64,000 nt of DNA from Lunularia cruciata (lineage: Eukaryota; Streptophyta; Marchantiopsida; Lunulariales; Lunulariaceae), in NCBI GenBank assembly GCA_948567375.1, contig OX419759.1:55839493-55903492 (forward strand), given 5' to 3'. Shown piece by piece: positions 48,732-59,490 of this stretch (the stretch's first letter is position 1; each line of letters opens with the position of its first letter). The position numbers were made by a program, and so were the translations under genes. Below the pieces are notes generated by a model, which did not search any database, was not told the origin of the DNA, and worked only from the letters and a program-made list of their open reading frames with translations.

Positions 48732-49516
48732 TTTCCAGGTTGAAGGGCAGTACTGCTATCTGGAACAGTCGTATAAATATCCTCATATGGTCTCCATTTA
48801 AAAATGTTGTCCTCACATCCATCTCATACTTGGAGACCACGGTTACCAGCAAAAGCCAAACTAAGGTATATTGATGGAACATGTACTAATTAGAGAAAAA
48901 GTTTCTGTATGATCCAATCCGTGGACTTCTGAAAATTCAGATGCTACAAGTTTCGCTTTATAGCCTACACATCCTTCGGTATTCAACTGCAGCTTGGCAA
49001 TCACCGTTAAGTTATTGCTATCGACGAATCGTTGCTTTTCTTCCACTTGGCTCAAATTAAATGTTGAGTACCTATATCTGTCGAGTAAAGGATTAGCCCT
49101 TCTCGTGGAACCGTGCTTGATAGTCTTCCATCACAAGGCTCTCCAAGAACCTACTCTAGATTGGACGTATACACTTGTAATTTTATCGAAAGCCCTACTC
49201 CAAATCCAGTCCCCCAAACTTCTGGTGAGAAGGAGTATTAATGTCATAATCCTATCTATCCTCAAAATGTTTTGATACGATGTACATTTCCACAAAAGAA
49301 AATGCTCACCGGGAAAGAAAGGTTCAAGAGAGTCGACAAGCGAAACATAAAAGGTTCAAATTGAGGAAGTGAGGACTCGTAGTGCCATACAAAGGCTCAA
49401 GCGAACAATCATACGCTTCAACCAAAAATGATTATGAATCTCAAGCTATTTGACTAGCTTGTTGTGAACATATTTCAGGGGGGTATAAACACCAAAGTCC
49501 AACGGTTTTTACTCCA

Positions 49517-50606
49517 CTAATGAAAAGTTATATATCTCGATTATCAACGGATGATAGACCGCAAGATGTCCAAGTTTGACTTTTATGGTTTGAAGCATTT
49601 TAGGGACATGAGAAGAGGAAAGTTTGCGAGTCTCCGGGATGTAATAAAGGTATCGAGACTTGATAGCTTCGTAGATCACACTGTCTGATACAGTTATCTC
49701 AACAGGTCTACACTGCAGAACTTTAGTTCGAAATCGGTTGGAAAGAGGAATTCTGGTCTCTCCTCACCATATGATTCTGAGTGTATGGCTGTATTCACAC
49801 TTGGAAGAAATTAGAAGCAGTAGGTAAAAGCGAGCTGGATTTTGGATGCTCACTCGCTGAGAAATCCATCGTTGACTCATTCTGCATTGTAGAGCTCTAG
49901 TTGATGGATGCGGTCTCTAACTTCTTTGATACTCCTCTTTCACATTTAGGTGTCTCAGTTCATAGTTAATCAAACTACAGTCATAAGATTGAGCCAGCGG
50001 TTCCCCCAACAACACAACATTTCAATAACTTCTATATTTGTGTAAGATATTGCAAGAAAGAGAAGGATATCTAGGAAGATCTCGTAACTAAGTTCTATCC
50101 TCACATCATTTCACTTTGTAACAGAAATCTAATAGCCAACTAGGGCAAGTGTGAAGTGGTATAATCGGTATAATAGTGGTGTAATCGTCACTTGGTCCAG
50201 GATCTGAGTCTGTACCAAACATGACATCGTAGTTAAGCACTGAACGATTCTGAACGATTCACCGAACAGTTACAATATAAGTTGGCCAATTTCACATGCC
50301 AAATGTGTAGACGCTGATGGAGAATGTTCACAGTGCTAACGCAGTGTCATGATTGTTGGCCTATTGTTCACTGGACTTGATTGAGAATAAGGAGCAAAGT
50401 GCACTTTTAGGTTCTAAGCTAGGAATGTATTCTCACATAGCTCTGGAGGTAATTGATTGATTAGGATTACAGCCCATGAATCAGAGTCTACATTGCAAGC
50501 TAGAAGGTAGCTTAATGATCGCGGATAAAGCCTGGATTGAAGATCAAGAGTGCTACAGTAGTACGATGCTTCACCTTGGAACTACTTGTGTAAGTTTTCT
50601 TTCGCA
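49517..50606. other. No recognised gene
   Basis: Short frames only. Small local repeats such as GTATAATCGGTATAATAGTG and GAACGATTCTGAACGATTC near 50,160-50,260. Nothing else was identified. Confidence 0.4.
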
Positions 50607-50778
50607 GCGTCTAGGTTAATACCCTTTGCTAGGGTGACACCCCCCTCCACATCGCAGGATTTTGATTGGTTCCACTAGGACAGATGATTTTAATGATTTC
50701 ATGACCTGTAAGTACATCAGAGTCCTGCGATGTGGAGGGGGTGTCACCCTAGCAAAAAGAGGGTGTGAACCTAGACGG
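50607..50778. repeat. Long fold-back with near-perfect arms
   Basis: The inner arms (about 50,626-50,659 and 50,723-50,757) match over about 34 bases with a single extra C in a C run: TTGCTAGGGTGACACCCCC, then TCCACATCGCAGGA. Weaker outer arms (CGTCTAGGTT) extend the stem to about 53-56 bases per side, with a 63-base loop. It could be a MITE, a hairpin-RNA/miRNA-type locus or a strand-switch product. No target duplication was found. Confidence 0.85.
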
Positions 50779-51599
50779 TTCCTTTTGTTTTACCAAAACT
50801 CATTGAGCACAGCACTTGCACGATAGAATAGAATCATGAGATAAGCTATTGTATTACTTTTAGCATACCCGAGGTCGACAACATGCCTGATGTGTTTGAG
50901 GTATTATACATTATATTTCATGTCTGTCAGAGGCTAGAGAAATATACATTATAATCATCACGTAGGGTTCAAGCTGCGTTGCTGCTTTCGTTAAGAGGCT
51001 GTGGTCAGGCCATTCTTCTCAATCGTCATAGATAAATTGCAGCAGTATTGGGGTTGATCATACATTGGTATACGTAGGAGTGCTCCTTTGGATCAGTAAT
51101 TGACAATAATTTTTACGGATAGGAGAAATTATTAAATAAGACTTTTTGTTTTCCTTTATCATATTGCTCTCGAAGGAGCTCATTAAGATGGCTAAGTATG
51201 GCGATCTCCTAAGTATACCAATGTCTGACCATCGCAAGACTGCTGCAATTCATCTATGACCATCGAGAAGAATGGCCTGACGACAGCCTCGTAACGTGAA
51301 AATTAGTTGTAGCTGAAGGCAAGCACCCATCTTGATAATATTTAATATCACTGGCAAAAAGCATATCTCTAACACATGCAAAACTTGCTTCTCGGTTTCA
51401 TAAAGGAGGGAATGTGTGTGAACTCCCGGAAAGACCAGTTTTGTACAGGCGATTGAAACTCTCAAGACTTGTATAATTATTGGTCACATAAACTTCTTCC
51501 GACAACAGTTTTGTCCATGTGATTCCCTTGACCTTGTACATCGTAAATTTATCAATCAACAAAGGCTACAGTACTGATACTCTCCAATGTTTGAGAACC
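50779..51599. other. No recognised gene
   Basis: The minus-strand frame 51,250-51,465 (71 codons) has no domain I know. No repeat or RNA was recognised. Confidence 0.4.
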
Positions 51600-51727
51600 T
51601 CTGTGTTAGAATGAACAAGGCGACCGCGTAGGAAAAACGAAGGATGGGAAGACCCCATCAAGCCGTACAAGGGAGAGAAAAAAAGGTAACATGGGGCTAA
51701 GCCCCAATGTTACCTTCTGTGTTAGAA
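51600..51727 (-). mobile_element. Complete short LINE-tail element with 12-bp target duplication
   Basis: A 104-bp unit (51,612-51,715) is flanked by TCTGTGTTAGAA at 51,600-51,611 and 51,716-51,727, a direct 12-bp target-site duplication. On the minus strand it begins with a fold-back (AAGGTAACAT-type arm, GGGGCTTAGCCCC, complementary arm), then the common body CTCTCCCTTGTACGGCTTGA, the GATGGG/CCCATC stem, and ends CTACGCGGTCGCCTTGTTCA. Both ends are therefore defined. It is either an extreme 5' truncation of the LINE with a fold-back joint or a distinct tiny non-autonomous element using the LINE machinery. Confidence 0.82.
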
Positions 51728-52109
51728 CTGGAATAACTTATGTCTAGATCTGACATCTAACTACATCAAGTTTCAGCAGAATCGGCTTGAACGGATTCCC
51801 ACTACAGTAGTTACTTTACATCAACATCTTCTTAACGTCAAGTAGATTGTCCGGACTGCTGTAATAGTTTTCATTAGTCTAAAACGGATAAGCCACAAAA
51901 TGGACTACAAAAGTGCTTATCATTTCGAGGTAAGATAGATAGATTGCTCGTGCTTGATGAGGATTGTAAAGATCTCCATGAAGAGGCAAGGAACTTTGAA
52001 CTTGTCATGTCCTCTCCTGAATAAGAGGAATTTGAACTGAAAGGTACAAACTATTACAAGTTTTATGCCAAAGGATCGATACTATTGGAAAAAGAAGAAT
52101 AAAGAAATT

Positions 52110-52203
52110 CGATCTCATAGAACACAAGAAGGATAGGAAGATCTCATCAAGCCGTACAAGGGAGAGACAAGAGAGGTCGAATGGGGCTAGGCCCCATTCT
52201 ACC
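52110..52203 (-). repeat. LINE 3' tail copy with fold-back head
   Basis: The minus strand starts with AGAGGTAGAATGGGGC, whose 16-base complement follows with one mismatch (AGAGGTCGAATGGGGC on the plus strand), then CTCTCCCTTGTACGGCTTGA and TTCTATGAG. The joint sequence differs from the fold-back at 51.7 kb but in each case matches the copy's own tail. No clear target duplication. Confidence 0.75.
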
Positions 52204-53478
52204 TCTACAAGAGTTGGGTTTTAGGTGAGTTGACAAATAAAAGTAAGAAAGAAAAATAGAAGTAAGAAAAAAGAGAGTTCAGTTTGGTGATTACGTATTC
52301 GGGACTTTAGTGTCCAGATGTGGAAGTCAATGAGTTTCTGAACTACTGCGTAAGTTGATAGAACAAAAGACAGAAATTGAAAGGACAAGACCTTGGTGAG
52401 ATCAAATGCACCGTGGGAACTTAATGTCAAGTGTGATAGAATAGAAAGCTTCTAGGGTCCGCAGGTGTGGAAGAGGTACAGTACAGCAGGAAACAACGCT
52501 CTATGAAATCTAGAGAGCCGCTATAGTGGCCACAGTACTGTGAGAGTGAAAATCGAAAGAAATCTCACACGCTCAAGGTTTACAGTCTTACTTTATGAAT
52601 TACAGCTGACGCAAAGATCTGCACACTAACATCGAAAACGTAATGATGCTGTGCAACCTTTCATTCTTGGGATCAGTGTGGTTTGTTCGTTTGAAGTGTC
52701 AATGCCATGCATGCCAACTTCCAAAGTTAGTTTGCTTGAAATCTCCATTCTTCGATTCGGTAGCTCGGATATAGGCCTCGATGATCTCTTGCATGTCATG
52801 CTCTAGAAGCACTGCGATTGGTTTCTGCACGACTTTGAACGATTACAAGTCGTCGATTTGGCATCTCATTGACATGGTAAAGAGTTTAACGCCAAACATC
52901 CACATAGCATTGAATGCGTGATGATGAAATCCTAATATCAAAATTGGAACACAGCTCGTTGAGCTGCCATGGCTGACATCTCCGTACAGGTATTGGGCAC
53001 TGTTCCGATCTTGTGTCTTGTCAGCCAAGTGATTGGCGTCTTCGCGTTGAGGATCACCGCTTGTTTAGGATCCTCAGAGACGAGCTTCGTGGACGGAGAG
53101 TAAATGGATAACGAGATTTGTGAACATTGGAGTACGAGCATAAATCACATGGGAGCAAAATTTTTGCATAGCTTAAGAGAACATATGCATTTGGTGGTCC
53201 AAAGATATAAACTATGACGAATCTCAGCAGAGAGACAACAATTCGGTTTCTCCTTGATGGAGCTTTTGCCTTCCTTGTATTGCTTTAACAATGGATTCAA
53301 GTAGTGGACTCTCGTAATCCATTGGAGATTTTCCAATGCCTACATTTACGCCGTCTAAGAAGCGCAAGACTTTAGGCTGTAGGATTTAGTTTAAAGTTTT
53401 CCTCGAACCAAGAAGTGCTGAGAAGAAACTGGCAGCGATAATGTAATTTAGTATTGGCTATTCCCTTCCTTTGGACTA

Positions 53479-53709
53479 TTGGGCTTTGTGCTTTGTGCTC
53501 TTTTCTCCTTTTCCCTTTCCTTTGGATTATTGGTCTTGTGTTCTTTTTTCCTTTTGCATTTGTTTGTAACATACAATGCTTTAGAAGATAATGCAGCGAT
53601 ATCTCAGAGGATAACAAGACAATATAATACTTTAGAAAATAATGCAGCGATATCTCAGATGATAACAAGACAATACGACATATATCGTCTAGTCTTTTTG
53701 TTTGTGTAA
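53479..53709. repeat. In-frame 51-bp and CTTTCC-type tandem repeats
   Basis: A 51-bp unit (TTAGAAGATAATGCAGCGAT...) occurs at 53,581 and 53,632, encoding a 17-residue repeat on either strand. Just upstream a ~55-bp unit (CCTTTCCTTTGGA.TATTGG) is also duplicated. Frames through it (plus 53,479-53,709; minus 53,372-53,668) are repetitive and unidentified. Confidence 0.75.
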
Positions 53710-53740
53710 TGTAGAGACAACTGATGACTTATCACATTCA

Positions 53741-53769
53741 ATAAAATAATAAATAAATAAATAAATAAA
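53741..53769. repeat. (AATA)n microsatellite
   Basis: About five perfect AATA units plus flanking AT-rich near repeats. Confidence 0.85.
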
Positions 53770-54083
53770 ACCTGGTTTTATTATTATTTTGAGACATGGC
53801 TTTTAATGAGCATATTGATCTTGCGGACTTGAGCTCAAAAACCCTCAGCACAAGGTTCGACTTAATTTTGCAATCCGACCGCACCTCTGGCTGGTCTGAG
53901 TGGAAACTGATTGTGAAAGTGTACGCTTTGAAAGGATAGAAAATTATTATATGAACTTGCTGTCATGTGTGCACTAAGTTACCTTCACGACGGTGAATTT
54001 AGGCATTGTTCTTGGCTGCAAAATATCTTATTCTTTGGCGATGGCGTCAAGACCTACACCACTTACCCTAGTAATAATATAAC

Positions 54084-54518
54084 GTGGAAGGCCGTTCTAT
54101 TTCAAGGTTTGAAAGAATAATCATGTACTCCGAAAACATTCTTTGTACTACGTCACTCGAGGAAACGCCTCCTCAAATTCCAAAGACCTTCCATTCTGCC
54201 AGCAGAAGATTTCATTCTATTATGGGAGAAAGGTGCAGAAAGTTGGCCCAAACTGAAGAAATTGAAACACTGTACAGTACTGTGGAGGTATGGATGTCTT
54301 GAGCCGAAATGGATGTTCTTAGTTCTAATCTTCTAAGAAGGGTGTACAGATCTGTCTTCTCATTCCGATATTTTGAAACGGAATGTGCGGAGGAACCCCT
54401 CGAATTGTCCATTTCGCAGGGTGGATTCTACGGTGGGGACTCCGGGAGATCTTCTCCTGGTAAGCTCCTTGGATCCAAATGTGACGATCAATACGAACAG
54501 TACTCATCTGACTCCTAA
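54084..54518 (+). pseudogene. Unidentified 145-codon frame with one stop
   Basis: Two consecutive frames are in the same register and separated only by a TGA at 54,300-54,302. The first has MEGRSISRFERIIMYSENIL...TEEIETLYSTVEVWMS and the second MDVLSSNLLRRVYRSVFSFR...GGDSGRSSPGKLLG. The composition looks protein-like (Glu, Ser, Arg spread) and differs from the repeats nearby. No family was recognised. It may be a decayed gene or a chance frame. Confidence 0.3.
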
Positions 54519-54544
54519 TAATACTCGGCTGTTTTAATATAAAG

Positions 54545-54572
54545 TAAAGCGACCGCGTAGGACACAGGCTTT
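54545..54572 (-). repeat. LINE 3' tail fragment (short)
   Basis: Complement of AGCGACCGCGTAGGACACAG, matching the terminal TTCTACGCGGTCGC of the tail family. Very short, so only moderately sure. Confidence 0.5.
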
Positions 54573-56474
54573 ATCAAATATCCAACATGCGAGGAAATCC
54601 GAACGGATTGCTTTACTTCATCCTATTCGAATTATCTCATTACGGCTATGATGCCACTTAGCTTTCTCTCTATGAACTGAAAGGATTGTTGATCTCGCGT
54701 CTTTGGTGGTGTATTTCAAGGATACGTCTGAACCGTTGTAAAACGATGTGGTGTTTGTATTTATGGAGCTCCGTCGGATTCTGACTTATGTCGAAGTATG
54801 CAGTCCGTGTGCCAATTGCCAATAAGTTAGACGAGCGAGGTCAGGCAGTTAGTTCTCTTCAATGTAGTATGACAACTTCATGAATTTCCAGTCTTGAGTG
54901 CTCCAGCATTACGTAGTTTATTGAAAGCTCTGTATATCCGTTGTTTATCAGAAATAGCATGGGAATGGACAGAGTCATGATAAATTCTCGATCATGTAGA
55001 TCCTCAAGGCTCTTTTGCTTTAAAAGAACAGGGAGGAGAGGACAGACTAGGGACTCGAGAAGAATATCTTAATTTTCAAGTGTATATTGGGTTAGTTATA
55101 GAATACAAGGACATTTGCTCTGTTTTTTTTATTTAACTTCTATTCCATTGCTAGCCAAAAAGTAAAAGAGAATTCTATATGAGTGTAACGAGATATTTTA
55201 AGACTAGTTTAGTACGAGAATGATTGGTTGTAATTTTGGTTTTTGGTTTTTATATCTTGATTCTACAAGAAACTCGTTTGAAAACTTATGAAATAAAAAT
55301 TACAAGATTTACAGTTGTTAGAAGTTTAAAATTTAGCATTTACTCCTATGAAGCAGTATATGAGTGAATTGTAGCTTTGCATGTATAGTGAGATACAGGA
55401 TGGAGTATCCTTTGTCATTATCATTGTTTTTGAATTAACTAGTGCTTCACTTCCCCATTGATGCGGGCCTAGAGTAGTGTGAAATACATCAAATTTGGTG
55501 CGTCATATTATTTACCTCGTTATAAAGATCTATGCTTGAAAAATGCATCTAGTCTTTTGAATGCACAAGTGAGGTGGATAAGCACATTAACATCATTACA
55601 TTTGAGATTACATATGCTTTGTGGACTTTTTGGTTGATCTTTTTGGCTAAATAGATTGAATTGTGAGAGTAGTTACCATCTATGTGCACTCTATTTTAGA
55701 GTTATTTAATATTAGTTTTCCATATCCTTTACTTATCCCACAAATTTTCTTGTGCATTCTATTATTATAAGGCAATCCATGTTTTTTGCTTACCACTCTA
55801 TCAATTGAGTTAGTGCTTGATCCCTTGGATATCAATTTCATCTTAGTCAAAATATATTATAAAGTCCACTTAATTACAATAGTGTAGTATCTTGAGTCAA
55901 GCTAGAGAGTATAGTAAAGTGGCACAAGCCCTACATCCTTTGTCTATGGCTAGTTTTGTTGACAAGACTATTTTCTTGTGCTTATTACATCTTCTGCTAA
56001 GAGCAGCTCAGTTTATCTCATCCCATGCATTCTTCTTCTTCTTTATTTAGAGGATTGATAGGCATTTAAAGTATATTAGACTTCATATACATGATAGTTG
56101 GTTTTTACTTTGTTCACACAAAGATATGGACCAAAGATGAGAGGAAGAGACCATCAGAGTGAAACTATATGGAGACCATCGGCTTTGTCCATCGGTGGCT
56201 TGGCACTCCCTCAATCACGTGTTCACTTTGCCAAGTTCCCATTGGCCTAGAAGTCAGTCATCCAAATTGGCAAACATCCAAACAAGGTACTACCATGTAG
56301 AACAAAGAACTGATGTTTGGAACTGTCGTTCCTTGTGGCACTTCTCACATGTGAGGCATTGTACACACACCATGTATCATGGACTGTTTCAGCCTCCAAG
56401 GTGTCCTTCTTACCGTGCTCTTCCCATAATATTCTGCTTGAGACAAGAGGAGCTATGGTTCACCACTAGTGCCC
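54573..56474. other. No recognised gene
   Basis: Composition shifts to AT-rich and CpG-poor from about 55 kb. The plus frame 56,159-56,509 (116 codons) is His/Cys/Trp-rich and unidentified; it overlaps the start of the tandem duplication. Confidence 0.4.
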
Positions 56475-56652
56475 GCCAAAATTATAAAATGGTTAATGAC
56501 AGGATATAAGTACATAGCCTTGAGAGGAGGTTAGGTTCAGTCAATTGAAATTGCACAAGTCTTGCCAAAATTATAAAATGGTTAATGACAAGATATAAGT
56601 ACATAGCCTTGAGAGGAGGTTAGGTTCAGTCAATTGAAATTGCACAAGTCTT
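56475..56652. repeat. 2 x 89 bp tandem duplication
   Basis: Units 56,475-56,563 and 56,564-56,652 are identical apart from about one base (ACAGG versus ACAAG). This is recent compared with the surrounding decayed sequence. Confidence 0.95.
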
Positions 56653-56739
56653 GCCAATAGGTGAAAGCACAACCAAGGGGGAATAACAAGTTAGAATGAG
56701 AGCATCTAGTGACAAAAGTGCATTACACAAGGAAAAAAA

Positions 56740-59490
56740 AGATTGTGTGAGGGAGAGCTCATGAACATTGGAATGGAGAGAAATTGGCAAGATAAACACA
56801 AACTGGTGATCAAACACACCGTTAGGAATATCATATCTCCCAAGAAGAACAAGAAGACATCTATTGAGGTCACATTACTGTGTCTTGGAGTGGAGAAAGG
56901 GGTGCACTGCTATTATGCCAAGTACCTCAACACCAAGTGAGTGCAATTCCTATCGTGGGTTTGGGATTTCACTTATCTTCCAATGGTATTGGAAATTCAA
57001 GAGTAAAGGAATCCAAACTTCACGAACTTGAGGGCAAACATGTTTGCTTGGATAGAGGCACATTGGCAAAAAGTCTTTGGGAACATAATTTCTACTTTGA
57101 GACCAATGTACCTTTACCAAGAGTTGCACCAAGGAACAGAGGAGATGATTAAGAAGTTCAAAGCATTGTTTAAGCATGAGAAGATAGGGAATGGCTGAAA
57201 GGTGCATGAATATAACGATCCCATGAGGTGTATCACGATAACATTGATAATGAAGTTGTTCAAGTCAACCAAGACAATGTATGTCAACAATGGTCAAGCC
57301 ACATTCTTCCAACTATTGCACAAAGGCAAACATGCGGATTGTGCAAAGATGTTCTATCACTAGACTAAGGAATTGACAGAGTAATTACAAAAGAGCGGGT
57401 GAATCACCTTCCTCTCCATGTTCAGAATACATTTTTACATTGAGATGAAGCTATTGAGGAATGAGGAGAAGAAGTTATTCCCTGCACATCACTACCCACC
57501 GAGACATTACCTAACTATCCCAACTTCAATATATCGCCAAGTATAAAGAAGCACTACAAAAGCATCAAAAGATTCAATGGTCAGTCAAGATCTTGAAGAC
57601 TACATGAGCAAGCTTAGGTGATATGAAGACTAATTTGGTAGCAACTATTTTTACTACAAAGTGGCACTAGTCTTTGGAGGACAATGATTCCAATATTGGA
57701 GGAGGACTCAAGTCAGAGAGCCGCAAGGAAGGTAATCAAGGATCAAAGATTACTCTTGGTGTAAGGTTTGTGTAGGAGCAAGAGGTGTACAATCTCCAAT
57801 ATTGCACGGGCCACCCCCAATGTTGGTGATATCTTTCTCCAAGATCAAGCTATCCTCAAACCATGAGGATGTGGAGGTAGACCAAGAAGGAGAAGTATAG
57901 TCCACCTTTGCAACAAGAATGGAGGTTGATCATCACAAGGATTCTCCTAGAGGAGGGGAAATCTTTGGGTGAAGGATAAGAAGAAGTCCAAATCATGACA
58001 TTATGCAAGCACAAAATCAAGAACCCCAAAACAAAAGCAAGAGATATCTTGAATGATACAACTATTATGTATCAACAAGAAAGGGATCAACCAAAAGGAG
58101 AGTTGCCCAAGGATACAAGACCTATAATAATGAGCTTGGGTGGTGGAAGGTGGAGGAAGAAGAGGAGACCTACTAGTGTGGAGAAGGGTAGCACACGAGC
58201 AACAAGGTGCAATTGATTGCAAAAGCAATGGTGGAAGATCCTACCCAAGCATGGGTAGATGAGAAAGTAGACTTGGAAGAAGAAGTTGGGTCATGCTCTC
58301 AAGAGGTGCCAAAAGTGAAGAGCATCCCGATGGCTCTGAAAGTAGACAAAGCCACCCAACAAAGAGAAGGGGATGGAAATTCAACCAAAGAGAACCTTTT
58401 GGGACTGCCACAAGAACAAAATCAGATGTTGGCCCCTAAAAGGTTTGCATATGTTAATGTGGGTTGTCGATACATTGGTGCATACTTTGGAGTTGATAGA
58501 GGATTTACTTCTCTTCTACCAAGAGATATAATAAGATGTCAAAAATTACCCAAGGTTGATAGAGTATCTCCAATATGCTATCCAAGGTGCTTATTAGGAG
58601 AAGAGGGAGGTTTTGAAAGAATTGATGATAGCCAAGGGTGAAATCAAAAGGTTAAAGGAGCAACTCCCTATTGAAGGAGGTAAACATCACAAGCAAGAGC
58701 AATCTTTGACTTGGCAAGAAGTCACAATGGACTTGCAAGAACTCACACAACTTGTGATTGCAAAAGAGAGGTATCATGAATAGGGCATGCTATGGAGAAA
58801 ATGGATAGGGACATAGCTGCTACTTATGCAATTGGAAGCTATTCTTGCACAGAAGATCCACACATTGGAGTAGAAGCTTGCAGCCCAATAGAAGGATCCA
58901 AACTTTGGGTGGGAACACTATAAGTACTTGGCCAACAAAGGGAACCAATGGAAGAAGGACAAGATTAATTGTTGGGAGAAGCATAATGTGGAATCATGGA
59001 AGAAAAAGGTTGAAGTTAGCACCATGAATGTAATAGCTAGCCAACAGAGGAAAGAATTATTGGACTTTAAGAAGGAGCAAGAGGAGCAGGTATGTGCTTG
59101 TGATGAGGAAGTTTCCGCCTTGAAGAAGGACCTAGGAGATGCAAACAGTCAATTGGTCAAGGATAGAAACTCATTCACAACACTTAAAAAGAGAAGGCCA
59201 AGGTGCACATCAAAGAATTCTCCACAATGGCAAATGAGCAGAAGGAGTAGATCCTTTGTGTGCGAGTAAGAAAATAAGTGGAGATGGAGATGCAATCCAT
59301 TAGGGATACCTTGGACAAGGAGCAAATGAGAGTACTCACAATAGTGGAAGATACCGCTAATCATTTGAAAGAACAAGTTGAGACATTGGTCTTGACCAAA
59401 GCTCACCAAACAAAGCTTAGAGAGCTGAAGTGAGCAATATATAGGTTGGAGGAAAAGGTTTACTCCAACAAGTAATTGGCCCAACAAGTT
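56740..59490 (+). pseudogene. Decayed gag-like / coiled-coil gene
   Basis: The plus-strand frames are protein-like over most of 2.7 kb but broken by stops. Early pieces include HCYYAKYLNTK, VQFLSWVWDFTYLPMVLEIQ, TNLRANMFAWIEAHWQKVFG, TEEMIKKFKALFKHEKIGNG and PPRHYLTIPTSIYRQV. A middle Lys/Pro-rich part holds the longest frame, 58,207-58,641 (144 codons). The end is heptad-rich coiled coil (58.6-59.4 kb; RKELLDFKKEQEEQVCA, DEEVSALKKDLGDANSQL). The coiled coil resembles the minus-strand one at 7.7-9.2 kb. It is likely a repeated retroelement-associated gene. No protease or RT was seen beside it. Confidence 0.5.

Larger units (their letters stand above)
47720..49060 (-). pseudogene. Copia reverse transcriptase-RNase H remnant
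   Basis: In minus-strand order: the RT start as KLQLNTEGCVGYKAKLVASE with VHGLDHTETFS (49,055-48,861); the RT end as RLGLSINILSQYLAKFGPI (about 48,350-48,300); the connection VFRYIKSTVNYALE; the RNase H start FSDANWGGDLDK; and the RNase H core SARQKIVGISITEAEY with AIWLQQF and HIDFKYHFIRTQVE (47,973-47,749). The YVDD region between about 48,510 and 48,860 is not readable. Several stops and frameshifts are present. Confidence 0.78.
47388..49516 (-). mobile_element. Internally deleted copia element with two LTR remnants
   Basis: Direct repeats at about 47,388-47,607 and 49,300-49,516 share TTGAGGAA, CATACAAAGGC, GCTTCAACCAAAAAT, AAGCTATT and TGTGAACA landmarks in order, and they flank minus-strand copia RT and RNase H sequence. 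These are best read as the 3' (left) and 5' (right) LTRs. The interior is only about 1.7 kb and goes straight from LTR to RT, so gag, protease and integrase were deleted. LTR divergence is large, so insertion was old. Confidence 0.72.
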
